Source: Latescibacteria bacterium UBA6620
GTDB lineage: Bacteria; Latescibacterota; UBA2968
Direction of reading: 5' to 3'
DNA length: 64,000 bases
Assembly: GCA_002433075.1 (NCBI GenBank)
Contig: DJHM01000061.1
Location: 69,490 to 133,489, forward strand
The notes beneath the pieces are model-generated. The model did not search any database. It was given only the letters and a program-made list of their open reading frames with translations, and was not told the DNA's origin. Position numbers and translations under genes: made by a program. This document shows, piece by piece, positions 17,755 to 26,047 of this stretch (its first letter is position 1; each line of letters opens with the position of its first letter).

Positions 17755-18510
17755 GTGAACCAGACCACTCAGCTTCTGCTCAACCATCGAACCGTCCGTC
17801 GCTACACGGACAAGCCACTCCCCGACGGACTCCTGGAAGAGCTGATTCGTTGCGGGCAGCAGGCCAGCACCTCAAGCAACCTGCAGGCCTACAGCATCGT
17901 CCACGTCGTCGATCCCGACCGAAAGAAACGGATGGCCGAACTGTGTGCCGACCAGCTGCAGATACATCAGAGTGCCGCTTTTCTGGCTTTCTGCGCGGAC
18001 CTCCACCGCGATCGCATCGCCTTCGACATGCACGAAGGTCAACGCTTCGACGACGAGTACGTCGAGGCGCTCCTCATCGCAACGGTCGATGCCGCGCTCG
18101 TGATGCAGAACGTTGCCGTCGCGGCCGAGTCGCACGGTCTCGGCATTTGCATGATCGGCGCCATCCGCAACAACCCGATCGAAGTCGGCGCTCTTCTCGA
18201 GTTGCCGGATCACGTCTTCGCCGTGTCCGGGTTCTGCATCGGCTATCCCGACCCGGAAAACCCCACGGCGATCAAGCCCAGACTTCCGACGAAAGCTGTC
18301 CTTCACCGCGATCGCTATCTCGACGACGAGGCAATGAAGCAGCATATGGTCGACTACGACCAGAAACTTGGCATCTTTTACGAGAGCCAGGGCATGCACG
18401 ACCGGGATCCACGGTGGACGCGGGTCATGTCGGGCCGGGTCGGCCGATTTCATCAACGCGCAGATCTGGACGTCTTCTTGAAGCGTCAGGGTTACGACTG
18501 GCAATCCTGA
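17755..18510 (+). CDS. Nitroreductase-family NAD(P)H:FMN oxidoreductase, NfsA-like
   Basis: About 251 residues. HRTVRRYTDKPLP near residue 10 is the FMN-phosphate-binding signature, AGQ-type helix GQQASTSSNLQAYS follows, and GLGICMIGAIRNNP (about residue 125) and GFCIGYPDPENP match NfsA-type flavin reductases. The long C-terminal extension with DYYDQ-like arrangement (VDYDQKLGIFYESQG) is also typical. The start is GTG 17755 with GGAG 8 bases upstream. Expected role: cytoplasmic NAD(P)H-dependent reduction of flavin, quinone or nitro compounds. No partner is obvious. Confidence 0.9.
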   Translation: MNQTTQLLLNHRTVRRYTDKPLPDGLLEELIRCGQQASTSSNLQAYSIVHVVDPDRKKRMAELCADQLQIHQSAAFLAFCADLHRDRIAFDMHEGQRFDDEYVEALLIATVDAALVMQNVAVAAESHGLGICMIGAIRNNPIEVGALLELPDHVFAVSGFCIGYPDPENPTAIKPRLPTKAVLHRDRYLDDEAMKQHMVDYDQKLGIFYESQGMHDRDPRWTRVMSGRVGRFHQRADLDVFLKRQGYDWQS

Positions 18511-18643
18511 CGTCGCCGAACGTCCTCCATCGCTTTCCCGCACCCTCTTAGAGACCTATATTGCCCAATCCTGCCGTCACGCTTCGGCCAGACGACATCC
18601 GATCCAAGGCAATCCTACACTACATACGTTGGGCACCACACCG

Positions 18644-19984
18644 ATGACGACGACACTCGACCAGCTCCTGTCCGATTACCGCGACCAGAACGGTGCCTCC
18701 TACCAGCTCTGGCGCAGCGCTCACGATTCCCTTCCTGGTGGAAACACACGCACGGGCGTCCACGTCGACCCCTTTCCCGTTTACACCCAGCAGGGAGAGG
18801 GCGTCCACGTCACCGATGTCGACGGCAACAGGCGGATGGACTTCGTCTGCAACGCGACGGCCCTGATTCTGGGCCACGCCCATCCCGACGTGGTCCAGGC
18901 GTTACAGAGCCGGGCCTCAAAAGGAACGGCATTTTTCGGCCCGACCCCCATCGAAATCGAGCTCGCCGAACTGATCCGGGAACGCCTTCCCTCCCTGGAA
19001 AAGGTACGGTATTGCAGTTCCGGCACCGAGGCGGTGCTGAACGCCATCCGTGTAGCCCGGGCCCATACGGGGCGCCCGCTGATCGCCAAGTTCGAGGGGG
19101 CCTATCACGGCATCGACGATCCCGCCCTCGTCAGCTACGTCCCTCCCGTGACCGATGAACTGGGGCCAGCCCATCGCCCCAACCCCGTTCTGTCCTCACG
19201 GGGGCTCGCTCCCGGCACGGCCAAAAACGTGCTCGTCCTGCCCTTCAACGACGCCGACGCTTCCGAGGCCTTGATTCGGGCGAACGGTGGCCAGATTGCG
19301 GCCATCATCGTCGATCCCCTGTCCACGGCCGCGGGTCTCGCCCTTCCCGACCAGGCTTTTCTCGATGCCTTGCGCCGTCTGGCCACGGAACTGGACATTG
19401 TGCTCATCTTCGATGAAATCGTCAGCTTCCGGGCCGGTTCGTCCGGCACCCAGGGCGTCTACGGCATCACGCCCGACCTTACCTGTCTGGCGAAGGTCGT
19501 CGCCGGCGGCACACCGGGAGGTCTGTTTGGTGGTCGCTCGGACATCATGTCCCTCTACGATCCGACCAACGGCACCCCTGCGATCCCTCAGTCCGGAACC
19601 TACAACGGGAATCCGCTCGTCGCTGCTGCCGGCCTCGCCACCCTCCAGGGCATGACCCCCGACGCCTATCGCCACATCGAAACCCTGAACAACAGAATCT
19701 CGGACGGGCTGCGAAAAGCCTTCGACCAATCGAACGTGAAAGGCTGCGTCGTCAACGTCGGATCGCTGTTCCGGATCTACTTCACAGAGAAACCACCCAC
19801 CAACTATCGGGAAGCGGCCAAAGACAACAAATCGAGACATCGCTGGCTCTACTTCTATCTGCTCAATCACGGAATCGTCAGCCGTCAGGGTGGATGCGTG
19901 CCCGTGCCCCTCACCGAATCCCAGGCCGACACGCTCGTCGACACGGTCGCAGCCGGATTCGACGAGATGCCGGACGACCTGTAG
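18644..19984 (+). CDS. Class III aminotransferase, glutamate-1-semialdehyde-2,1-aminomutase-like
   Basis: 446 residues. SLPGGNTRTGVHVDPFPVYT is the GSA-aminomutase-type N-terminus. CSSGTEAVLNAIRVAR binds PLP phosphate, FEGAYHGIDD follows, IFDEIVSFRAG carries the Asp-Glu pair, and CLAKVVAGGTPGG holds the Schiff-base lysine. The C-terminal region (HGIVSRQGGCVPVPLT) is normal. The adjacent polysaccharide deacetylase and the absence of haem genes argue for a catabolic aminomutase or transaminase rather than haem synthesis (inference). ATG 18644 is preferred; an in-frame TTG at 18629 is possible. Confidence 0.9.
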   Translation: MTTTLDQLLSDYRDQNGASYQLWRSAHDSLPGGNTRTGVHVDPFPVYTQQGEGVHVTDVDGNRRMDFVCNATALILGHAHPDVVQALQSRASKGTAFFGPTPIEIELAELIRERLPSLEKVRYCSSGTEAVLNAIRVARAHTGRPLIAKFEGAYHGIDDPALVSYVPPVTDELGPAHRPNPVLSSRGLAPGTAKNVLVLPFNDADASEALIRANGGQIAAIIVDPLSTAAGLALPDQAFLDALRRLATELDIVLIFDEIVSFRAGSSGTQGVYGITPDLTCLAKVVAGGTPGGLFGGRSDIMSLYDPTNGTPAIPQSGTYNGNPLVAAAGLATLQGMTPDAYRHIETLNNRISDGLRKAFDQSNVKGCVVNVGSLFRIYFTEKPPTNYREAAKDNKSRHRWLYFYLLNHGIVSRQGGCVPVPLTESQADTLVDTVAAGFDEMPDDL

Positions 19985-19989
19985 TGTTC

Positions 19990-20715
19990 ATGCCCATTCC
20001 CGACGGCCTCATCGTTCTCACCTTCGACGACGGCGTCAAATCGCAGTTCACGTTTGCCGCTCCCCTGCTGAAATCGCTCGGTTTCGAGGCCACCTTCTAC
20101 ATCACAGAAGGGTTGAATTTTCTGACCGACAAGTCCCGTTACATGACGTGGGACGAAGTCGCCGAGCTCGATAAGATGGGGTTCGAGATCGGGAACCACA
20201 CCCGGGCACACGCCAGCGTCGCGAAGCAGACCCCCGACGAACTCAGATCGGACATCGATCACATCGACCGACGTTGCGAGGAGTACGGGATTACCCGACC
20301 CGTCACGTTCTGCTATCCTGGGTACGTTCACACGCCCGAGGCGGTCGCCGTCAATCGGGAACGTGGGTTCACTTTCGCTCGGCGAGGGACCGCCCCTGAA
20401 TTCAGCTATGACAGCGAAGGTGGACGAGGTCCCGCGTACGATCCATCGTCACACGATCCCCTGCTTGTACCCACGACCGGCGCTTCGGGTCCCCATTGGG
20501 GAATGGACGACTTCAAATGGGCCCTCGATCAGGCGCGGGACGGACGAGTAACGGTCCTGACCTTTCACGGGGTTCCCGACCTCGACCACCCCTGGGTGCA
20601 CACCGACCCGAACGTGTTCGAAGGCTACGTGCGGCATTTGCACGACAACGGTTATCAAGTCGTGTCGATAAGCGGCTGTTCCACCCATTTGGAAGGAGCC
20701 GATCGTACCGGCTGA
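19990..20715 (+). CDS. Polysaccharide deacetylase family protein (NodB-homology)
   Basis: About 241 residues. TFDDGVKSQF near residue 10 gives the NodB catalytic Asp pair; IGNHTRAHASV near 65 gives the His-x3-His metal motif; VTFCYPGYVHTPEAV contains the F-x-Y-P motif. A shortened fold ends with VLTFHGVPDLDHPW, where the His is the expected general acid. Members remove N- or O-acetyl groups from carbohydrates, or amide groups in related substrates. GTG 19984 overlaps the aminotransferase TAG, but ATG 19990 is a stronger start. No signal peptide is seen, so an intracellular substrate is likely. Confidence 0.9.
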   Translation: MPIPDGLIVLTFDDGVKSQFTFAAPLLKSLGFEATFYITEGLNFLTDKSRYMTWDEVAELDKMGFEIGNHTRAHASVAKQTPDELRSDIDHIDRRCEEYGITRPVTFCYPGYVHTPEAVAVNRERGFTFARRGTAPEFSYDSEGGRGPAYDPSSHDPLLVPTTGASGPHWGMDDFKWALDQARDGRVTVLTFHGVPDLDHPWVHTDPNVFEGYVRHLHDNGYQVVSISGCSTHLEGADRTG

Positions 20716-21304
20716 AGCCGATCGACGGGGCGACGACCGTCGTCAGGGTGACCGAAGACAGGGTCAGGACCCGAACTACGAGGGCGAAGAACGATGCGGA
20801 GAAGAGAGAAGACAGGAAAGCCGTCGTTCGGGAGTCGATCGGTAAGCACCCCCTGCCCACGGCAAAGGATATTACATCGGGTGGGGGTTCGCAGTGGGTG
20901 TTCTACCTACGGTCGCCCTGTTGCTGCTGATCCAGTTCGACGAACGTCCAACCCTACAGGCGCCGTCAACATGCAGACCGAGGAGACCGAACATCGGGCG
21001 CCCAGGAACCCGGGCATCGGCAGCGAGGTCGAAAAAACCCGAAAAATCCCAGTCTACGGTGTTGACCGAAGGCCTCCTGAGCATCGCATCCGAACTCTAC
21101 AACGGCGTCATCCTCCGCGGCAGATCCGGAGAGACGATTGAGGACTCGGGGCAGGATGACATCGATCTCGTCGACGTCGAAGGCATCGAAATTTCGGTCA
21201 AGGCGAGCGCGTGGGATCGAACCCCGCCAAGCGGAAAGGTCGCGATCCTGAAAAAGACGTGGGATTTCCTGACTCGCCGTTCCGAATCTCAGCTTCGCTT
21301 CTGA
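20705..21304 (+). pseudogene. Decayed Arg-Arg-rich single-pass membrane protein
   Basis: Frame 2 reads EADRRGDDRRQGDRRQG, then EERCGEERRQESRRSGVDR, then a TAA at 20843-20845. The same frame continues with APPAHGKGYYIGWGFAVGVL and PTVALLLLIQFDERPTLQAP, a clear transmembrane helix. Coding character then moves to frame 1 (VNMQTEETEHRAPRNPG) and, near A-runs around 21030-21050, back to frame 2 (LTEGLLSIASELYNGVILRG to LTRRSESQLRF, stop 21302-21304). At least three lesions are needed to make one protein: acidic/basic N-terminus, one membrane span, soluble C-terminus. No start codon was identified, though AAGGAG lies at 20693-20698. No known family was recognised; the layout resembles the broken gene at 3608. 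Confidence 0.45.
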
Positions 21305-21329
21305 CACTCACAATCACCTGAGGTAATGG

Positions 21330-22130
21330 ATGGCACAGGCACTGGATCTTGTCGCATACGAAACGCTCGAGGAGCAGGTCGAGGCGATGTACCGAGACGG
21401 CTTCGCTTATCTTCCGGACGTCTTGAATGCCGACGAGGTCGCAGCCCTTCGGGCACAAATGGACGCGCTGACGCCGCGACCCGAGAGTTACGACAAAAAC
21501 ATGACCGCCGAGGAAGACGGCTTTATCAATCGGCACGTCAACAACGCCTTCAACCGGCACCCTCATTTCCTCGGCTTCCTCGATCGCGAAGCCGTGGTCG
21601 ACATTGCCGAAGCCATACACGGCGACGATTGCCATTGCCTCGGCATGACCGCGTGGATGACCGGACCGGGAAGACCCGACCAGGCGCTTCACACGGACTG
21701 GCTCCCCCTCGAGCTTCCTCCCGACATCCTTGCCGATCCCCGGGTCCGGACCCCCATCTTCATCACCACCGCGCATTACTACCTCGACGACCTATATGAG
21801 GAGTTGGGCCCGACAAACTTTATCCCGGGGAGTCATCTGTCCGGTTGCAAACCCGACGGAGCCACCTCCTGGCAGGGCCAGGAAGAACGCTCGATCATGT
21901 GCAAAGCGGGCGACGTCGTGATCTTCCGAAGCGAAGTCTGGCACCGTGGAACCGCGAACACGAGCGACCGCACTCGCTTCCTTCTCCAAGTCCACTACTC
22001 GATGCGCATGATCACGCAGAAGTACCCGCCTTACATGGGTCGCTTCAAGTTCGATCCCGCCATCCTCGAGGCAGCCAACGAGCGTCAGTTGAGACTGATG
22101 GGGGATCACAAGAAGAGCAACTACGATTGA
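21330..22130 (+). CDS. Phytanoyl-CoA dioxygenase (PhyH) family protein
   Basis: 266 residues with complete iron and 2-oxoglutarate site: ALHTDW (His about 121, Asp about 123), WHRGTAN (His about 205) and DRTRFLLQ (Arg about 214). TNFIPGSHLSG is the core double-stranded beta-helix motif. The C-terminus after residue 220 (YSMRMITQKYPPYMGRFKF) is longer than in the copy at 3946, so the two are not recent duplicates. It is followed by a RraA-like gene after 54 bases. Confidence 0.92.
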   Translation: MAQALDLVAYETLEEQVEAMYRDGFAYLPDVLNADEVAALRAQMDALTPRPESYDKNMTAEEDGFINRHVNNAFNRHPHFLGFLDREAVVDIAEAIHGDDCHCLGMTAWMTGPGRPDQALHTDWLPLELPPDILADPRVRTPIFITTAHYYLDDLYEELGPTNFIPGSHLSGCKPDGATSWQGQEERSIMCKAGDVVIFRSEVWHRGTANTSDRTRFLLQVHYSMRMITQKYPPYMGRFKFDPAILEAANERQLRLMGDHKKSNYD

Positions 22131-22184
22131 GTGCTCGAAACTTCTGCACGTCGCCGAAGCCAACGAACCCAGCGAAAGAAACCC

Positions 22185-22913
22185 ATGCCTGACTTTACTC
22201 CCGTCGACGTCCCCGACTCCGTCCTCAACCGCTTCCGCGTCCTCCCGATTGCGACCGTCTGGAGTCATACGCAGAAGGATGCTGGCGTGCCGTTGCCGTT
22301 TATGGAAGGAGTGTATCCCTTCACGAAGGCGTGCCGGCTGGCGGCGCGCGCACGAACGATACGCTACCTCCCACCACGTCCCGACCTCGTCGAAGAAACC
22401 AAGCTCGGCGAAGACAGCCCTGAGTACCGTGCGATGGGGCGCTGTGGGAAAGGCGATGTCCTCGTCTGCGACCTGATGGGGTCGACCCGCCCTTGCGTTT
22501 TCGGCGATGTCAAAGCGATGCAACTCAAGATGAACAACGCCGAAGGAATCGTCACCGATGGCGGCATTCGGGACGTGGACATCATGGAAGAGGAAGACTA
22601 CGGACTTGTCGTCTACGCGGGCGCACGGACGCCCTATGGGAGCGCGCCCTGGGCGGTTCCGGCGGAAGAGAACGTGCAGATCCAGTGTGGGGGCGTGCTC
22701 GTTCGCCCCGGCGACGTTCTCGTTGGCGACGGAGACGGCGTGGTCGTCGTCCCCTCCTGGTTCGCGGAAGAGTGCGTCAGCATCGTGGAAGAGCACGAAG
22801 GTGTGGAAGCTTACATCAAGAAGAAGATCGAGGCCGAAGGGTGCGCGCCCGGAAAATACTATCCTCCCACGCCAGAGATGTGGGAAGAGTACCGTACCAC
22901 CCAGAAAACATGA
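22185..22913 (+). CDS. RraA-like family protein (HMG/CHA-aldolase-type fold)
   Basis: About 242 residues matching the RraA/dimethylmenaquinone-methyltransferase-like fold. GDVLVCDLMGSTRPCVFGDV and GIVTDGGIRDVDIM (the conserved D-G-x-x-R-D) are followed by VQCGGV-type strands and RPGDVLVGDGDGVVVVP. Some members are Mg-dependent 4-hydroxy-4-methyl-2-oxoglutarate aldolases or oxaloacetate decarboxylases; the RNase-E inhibitor role applies only to enteric RraA. In this catabolic context a 2-oxo-acid aldolase or decarboxylase is the better guess. ATG 22185 is chosen because the upstream in-frame codons from 22131 are Arg-rich and unconserved. Confidence 0.85.
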   Translation: MPDFTPVDVPDSVLNRFRVLPIATVWSHTQKDAGVPLPFMEGVYPFTKACRLAARARTIRYLPPRPDLVEETKLGEDSPEYRAMGRCGKGDVLVCDLMGSTRPCVFGDVKAMQLKMNNAEGIVTDGGIRDVDIMEEEDYGLVVYAGARTPYGSAPWAVPAEENVQIQCGGVLVRPGDVLVGDGDGVVVVPSWFAEECVSIVEEHEGVEAYIKKKIEAEGCAPGKYYPPTPEMWEEYRTTQKT

Positions 22914-22916
22914 CCG

Positions 22917-23114
22917 ATGAAGATCGAGAGGACATTTACGATCGGTCGGTTGACGGATGAGGAACGCGCCATCGACCAGACTGCCCATCTCAGCGGCGAA
23001 GAACGTTGGTCTCTTCTCGAAGACATCCGTCGCAGTGTATGGAAGATCCGCAGCGATGAATATCCACGACGAATTCCAAGAACTATTGAGTTTACTCGTC
23101 GGGGAAGGCGCTGA
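22917..23114 (+). CDS. Small protein paired with nucleotidyltransferase (antitoxin-like)
   Basis: 65 residues: MKIERTFTIGRLTDEERAID, then HLSGEERWSLLEDIRRSVW and a basic tail RTIEFTRRGRR. The pattern of ER-x-x-x-L-x-x-[IL]-R followed by a short beta strand resembles small proteins often encoded just upstream of, and overlapping, nucleotidyltransferase genes. It starts 3 bases after the RraA stop and overlaps the next gene by 59 bases. The function is not established; the toxin/antitoxin reading is inferred from the gene arrangement. Confidence 0.6.
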   Translation: MKIERTFTIGRLTDEERAIDQTAHLSGEERWSLLEDIRRSVWKIRSDEYPRRIPRTIEFTRRGRR

Positions 23115-23499
23115 GTTCGTCGTCGTAGGCGGCTACGCCGTGGCCTTTCACGGCTTTGTCCGTGCGACACGTGATCTCGACCTCTTCTTCAGGCCCACGG
23201 AAGAGAACGCCCTGCGAGTAATCCGTGCACTGATCGCATTCGATCTGCCTTTGGATGAATCCTCAGTGGACGAATTTCTGGAGCCTGGCGCGATCATCAG
23301 AATTGGTTCACCGCCCGTCCAGGTGGAGCTGATCAACGCAATCAGCGGTGTGGACTTTCAGGAAGTCTGGAGTAAGCGGACGTCGGCCAAATACGGTGAT
23401 GTCTCCATCCCGATCATCGGTCGCGAGGATCTCATCAAGAATAAGCAGGCATCTGGCCGACCAAGAGATCGGATGGACCTGGATGAATTGGGAGAGTAA
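23056..23499 (+). CDS. Nucleotidyltransferase-fold protein (MNT-like)
   Basis: 147 residues. FVVVGGYAVAFHGFVRATRD followed by LDLFF is the minimal nucleotidyltransferase signature: G-G-x-A at the start of the helix and the D-x-D-like pair in TRDLDLF. PIIGREDLIKNKQASGRPRD is the usual C-terminal segment of this group. Homologues act as stand-alone nucleotidyltransferases, some as antitoxins that modify partner toxins. The start ATG 23056 lies within the upstream small gene, so translation is probably coupled. The ORF could extend to 22957 but that part is not conserved. Confidence 0.82.
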   Translation: MNIHDEFQELLSLLVGEGAEFVVVGGYAVAFHGFVRATRDLDLFFRPTEENALRVIRALIAFDLPLDESSVDEFLEPGAIIRIGSPPVQVELINAISGVDFQEVWSKRTSAKYGDVSIPIIGREDLIKNKQASGRPRDRMDLDELGE

Positions 23500-23572
23500 C
23501 CCCACACGCACGCTTTCAGGAACGGATCCATCCTATCCCGGTCCAGGCGTTTCTCCCCGATGAAAGGATCCC

Positions 23573-24928
23573 GTGCCAAGGCCTAACATCATCTTCATTT
23601 TCGCGGACGATTGGGGCTGGGGCGATCTCAGCTGTTACGGACACCCCCACGTCGACACCCCCAACCTCGACCGACTCGCTGCCGAAGGCACCCTGTTCTC
23701 TCAATTCTACGTGTGCTCCGGCGTCTGCTCGCCCAGTCGTGCCGCCGTTCTTACCGGTCGCTTTCCCGCCCACCACGGAATCCACGGTCACTTCGCCGTC
23801 CACGAGATGAACGCCCGTCGGGGAATGCCCAACTGGCTCGATCCGACGGTCACGACCTGTACGCGGCTGCTGCAGCGACAGGGCTACCGCATCGGCCACT
23901 ACGGAAAGTGGCACCTCGGCAACGGTGAGGGTGCACCCGAGCCTTTCGCCTACGGCATCGACGAATGCCGCATCAATTCAGGCAACGGCCCCGATCTCAG
24001 TTTCCTGACGAACGATGTCGGGCCTGACAGAGCAAGCTCATCAGAAATCATCGTCGACGAAACGATCGGGTTCATCGATCGCCACAAGGACGGACCCTTC
24101 TTCGTCAACGTGTGGTTTAACGACACCCACGCCACGCTCGATCCCGATGAGAAGCAGCTTGAACCGTATCTGCGCTTCGCCCCCAGGGGTCTGGAGGAGA
24201 AACATCCGGGCGCCAACGCGATCTATTTCGCCGCCGTGACCAACGCGGATCGCCATATTGGCCGTCTCCTCGATCACCTGGACGAGACCAGACTGACGAG
24301 CAACACGATCGTCATCTTCTCCGCCGACAACGGCCCCGAAGATATCGCGATCCAGAACGCGTCCCACAGTGGCGTCGGCAGTCCAGGGCCGTTTCGAGGT
24401 CGAAAGCGAAGTCTCTACGAAGGCGGCATCCGCACGCCCTTTCTGCTGCGATGGCCGGACGGAGGCACCCCGGCCGGCGCCGTCAACAATGACACCGCAC
24501 TCAGCGCCGTCGACCTTTTCCCCACGTTCTGTTCCGCCGGGGATTGTCCGATCCCCGGCGACATCGGGCTACAGGGCGAGAATATGCTCGACGTATTCCA
24601 GGGTACCACCCGCGATCGAGCGACACCACTGATGTGGGAGTGGCGTTTCCGAATTGCCGGACACGTCATCAATCGGAGCCCCATCCTGGCAATTCGCGAG
24701 GGGCGATGGAAACTCCTCGTCAACCCCGATGGCGATCGTGAAGAGTTGTTCGACATCCCGAGCGACCCGATGGAACTGTCCAACGTCGCCCCCGATCATC
24801 CCGACCTCGTCCGATCCCTCACCGATCGCGTCAAAGCCTGGCAAGCCGAGCTCCCCGACGGGCCGTTCGACGAAAACGCCGGCTCCAACGCCTACCCCTG
24901 GCCCCAATCCCTCAAGCAAAGCCCATAG
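23573..24928 (+). CDS. Sulfatase (formylglycine-dependent, Cys type)
   Basis: 451 residues. IIFIFADDWGWGDLSCYG supplies the metal Asp pair, and CSPSRAAVLTGR (Cys about 52) is the C-x-P-S-R signature that is oxidised to formylglycine. YGKWHLGNG gives the catalytic Lys/His, and FSADNGPE the second metal ligands. It starts at GTG with AAAGGA upstream. No signal peptide precedes the fold, so it would act in the cytoplasm unless the start is further upstream. It hydrolyses sulfate esters; the substrate is unknown. The formylglycine-generating enzyme is not in the window. An amidohydrolase follows after 159 bases. Confidence 0.94.
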   Translation: MPRPNIIFIFADDWGWGDLSCYGHPHVDTPNLDRLAAEGTLFSQFYVCSGVCSPSRAAVLTGRFPAHHGIHGHFAVHEMNARRGMPNWLDPTVTTCTRLLQRQGYRIGHYGKWHLGNGEGAPEPFAYGIDECRINSGNGPDLSFLTNDVGPDRASSSEIIVDETIGFIDRHKDGPFFVNVWFNDTHATLDPDEKQLEPYLRFAPRGLEEKHPGANAIYFAAVTNADRHIGRLLDHLDETRLTSNTIVIFSADNGPEDIAIQNASHSGVGSPGPFRGRKRSLYEGGIRTPFLLRWPDGGTPAGAVNNDTALSAVDLFPTFCSAGDCPIPGDIGLQGENMLDVFQGTTRDRATPLMWEWRFRIAGHVINRSPILAIREGRWKLLVNPDGDREELFDIPSDPMELSNVAPDHPDLVRSLTDRVKAWQAELPDGPFDENAGSNAYPWPQSLKQSP

Positions 24929-25087
24929 CACTCTTGTCCCTGGTCACCCGCCTTCGCCGAGACAGGTTGGTTATTGGTCACTACAAGGTGCCATTGCATC
25001 CCGCCGTGCATCTTCGTTACGTGTGCGCGTATCCGTTTTTCACCGGCACGCTGATCTGTCGCGCCTGAAACGATTCGGAGTGTGTAA

Positions 25088-25906
25088 ATGATCATCGATA
25101 CCCACGTTCATCTTTACGACCCCTCCCGTCCCGAAGGCACCCCCTGGCCACCCAAGGACGACCTGATTCTCAACAAACCCACCCGAACGGACCGGTGCAA
25201 GGATCTGGCCGTCCCCGCCGGTGTAGACGGCGTCGTGGTCGTAGAATGCAGTGAATGGGTCGAGGACAACCAGTGGGTTCTCGATCTCGCCAAGGACGAC
25301 CCCTTTATCGTCGGCCTCGTCGGCAACCTGGACCCGCACGACGATGCCTTCGAGTCTCATCTCGATCGCTTCTCGAAGGATCCCATCTATCGTGGCATCC
25401 GCGCTCGACTGTGGGACCCCGACGACATTGACAAGCTCCGCCTTCTGTCCGACCGGGACCTGTCACTCGACCTCGGCGGCGGCGAGCGCACGATCGAAAT
25501 CGCCGACGCCATTCCCGAACTGCGCATCATCATCAATCACAGCGCCGGCATCAAGATGGACGGAGACGAACCTGATCAGGAAGCCGTCGATCTTGCAAGA
25601 CGTGCCGCCGAACGGCCCAACGTGTTCTGCAAGCTCTCCGGAATGATGGACCTACGCTGCACGATCCGTCCTGCACCGACCGATGTCGGCCACTACGCTC
25701 CATATCTCGACATTCTGTTGGATGCGTTCGGCGAGGATCGGATGATCTTCGGCAGTGACTGGCCTGTTTCCGACAAGAGCGAACGGACCTACGGCGAGGT
25801 TCTTCAGCTCGCACAGGACTACGTCCATCCCAAAGGTGAGGCCCTCACCAGGAAGGTCTTCAGCGAAAACGCCAAAGCAGCATACAAATGGGTAGATCGA
25901 ACTTAA
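25088..25906 (+). CDS. Amidohydrolase family protein (Amidohydro-rel/COG3618-like)
   Basis: 272 residues with MIIDTHVHLYDPSRPEGTPW at the start (H-x-H at residues 6-8), RGIRARLWDPDD, ITIN-type strand IIINHSAGIKMDG, CKLSGMMD and FGSDWPVS (metal Asp about 230). All metal ligands of the lactonase-like amidohydrolase branch are present, so hydrolysis of a sugar lactone or similar cyclic ester is plausible. The sequence differs clearly from the degenerate amidohydrolase at 53550. It follows the sulfatase and precedes a Gfo/Idh gene, both plausible partners in acid-sugar breakdown. Confidence 0.92.
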   Translation: MIIDTHVHLYDPSRPEGTPWPPKDDLILNKPTRTDRCKDLAVPAGVDGVVVVECSEWVEDNQWVLDLAKDDPFIVGLVGNLDPHDDAFESHLDRFSKDPIYRGIRARLWDPDDIDKLRLLSDRDLSLDLGGGERTIEIADAIPELRIIINHSAGIKMDGDEPDQEAVDLARRAAERPNVFCKLSGMMDLRCTIRPAPTDVGHYAPYLDILLDAFGEDRMIFGSDWPVSDKSERTYGEVLQLAQDYVHPKGEALTRKVFSENAKAAYKWVDRT

Positions 25907-26047
25907 AGCGGAACGCAGAGGATCGCAGAGCCAGTGGGGTGGGGAAGCTCGAAAGAGATCCCCAACTCCCTGGCCAACTGCCGATAGCCTTGTCAGTTTG
26001 ATCCTGTAGCCTCAGTTCCAGTCTTTCTCTTCGTTGAAAGGTTTTCA

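Noticed and set aside
9158..20845. Stop-codon recoding (TAG or TAA read as an amino acid)
   Set aside because: Only single in-frame stops occur in three genes. TAA, TAG and TGA all serve as normal terminators elsewhere in the window, and the lesions coincide with frameshifts in other genes.
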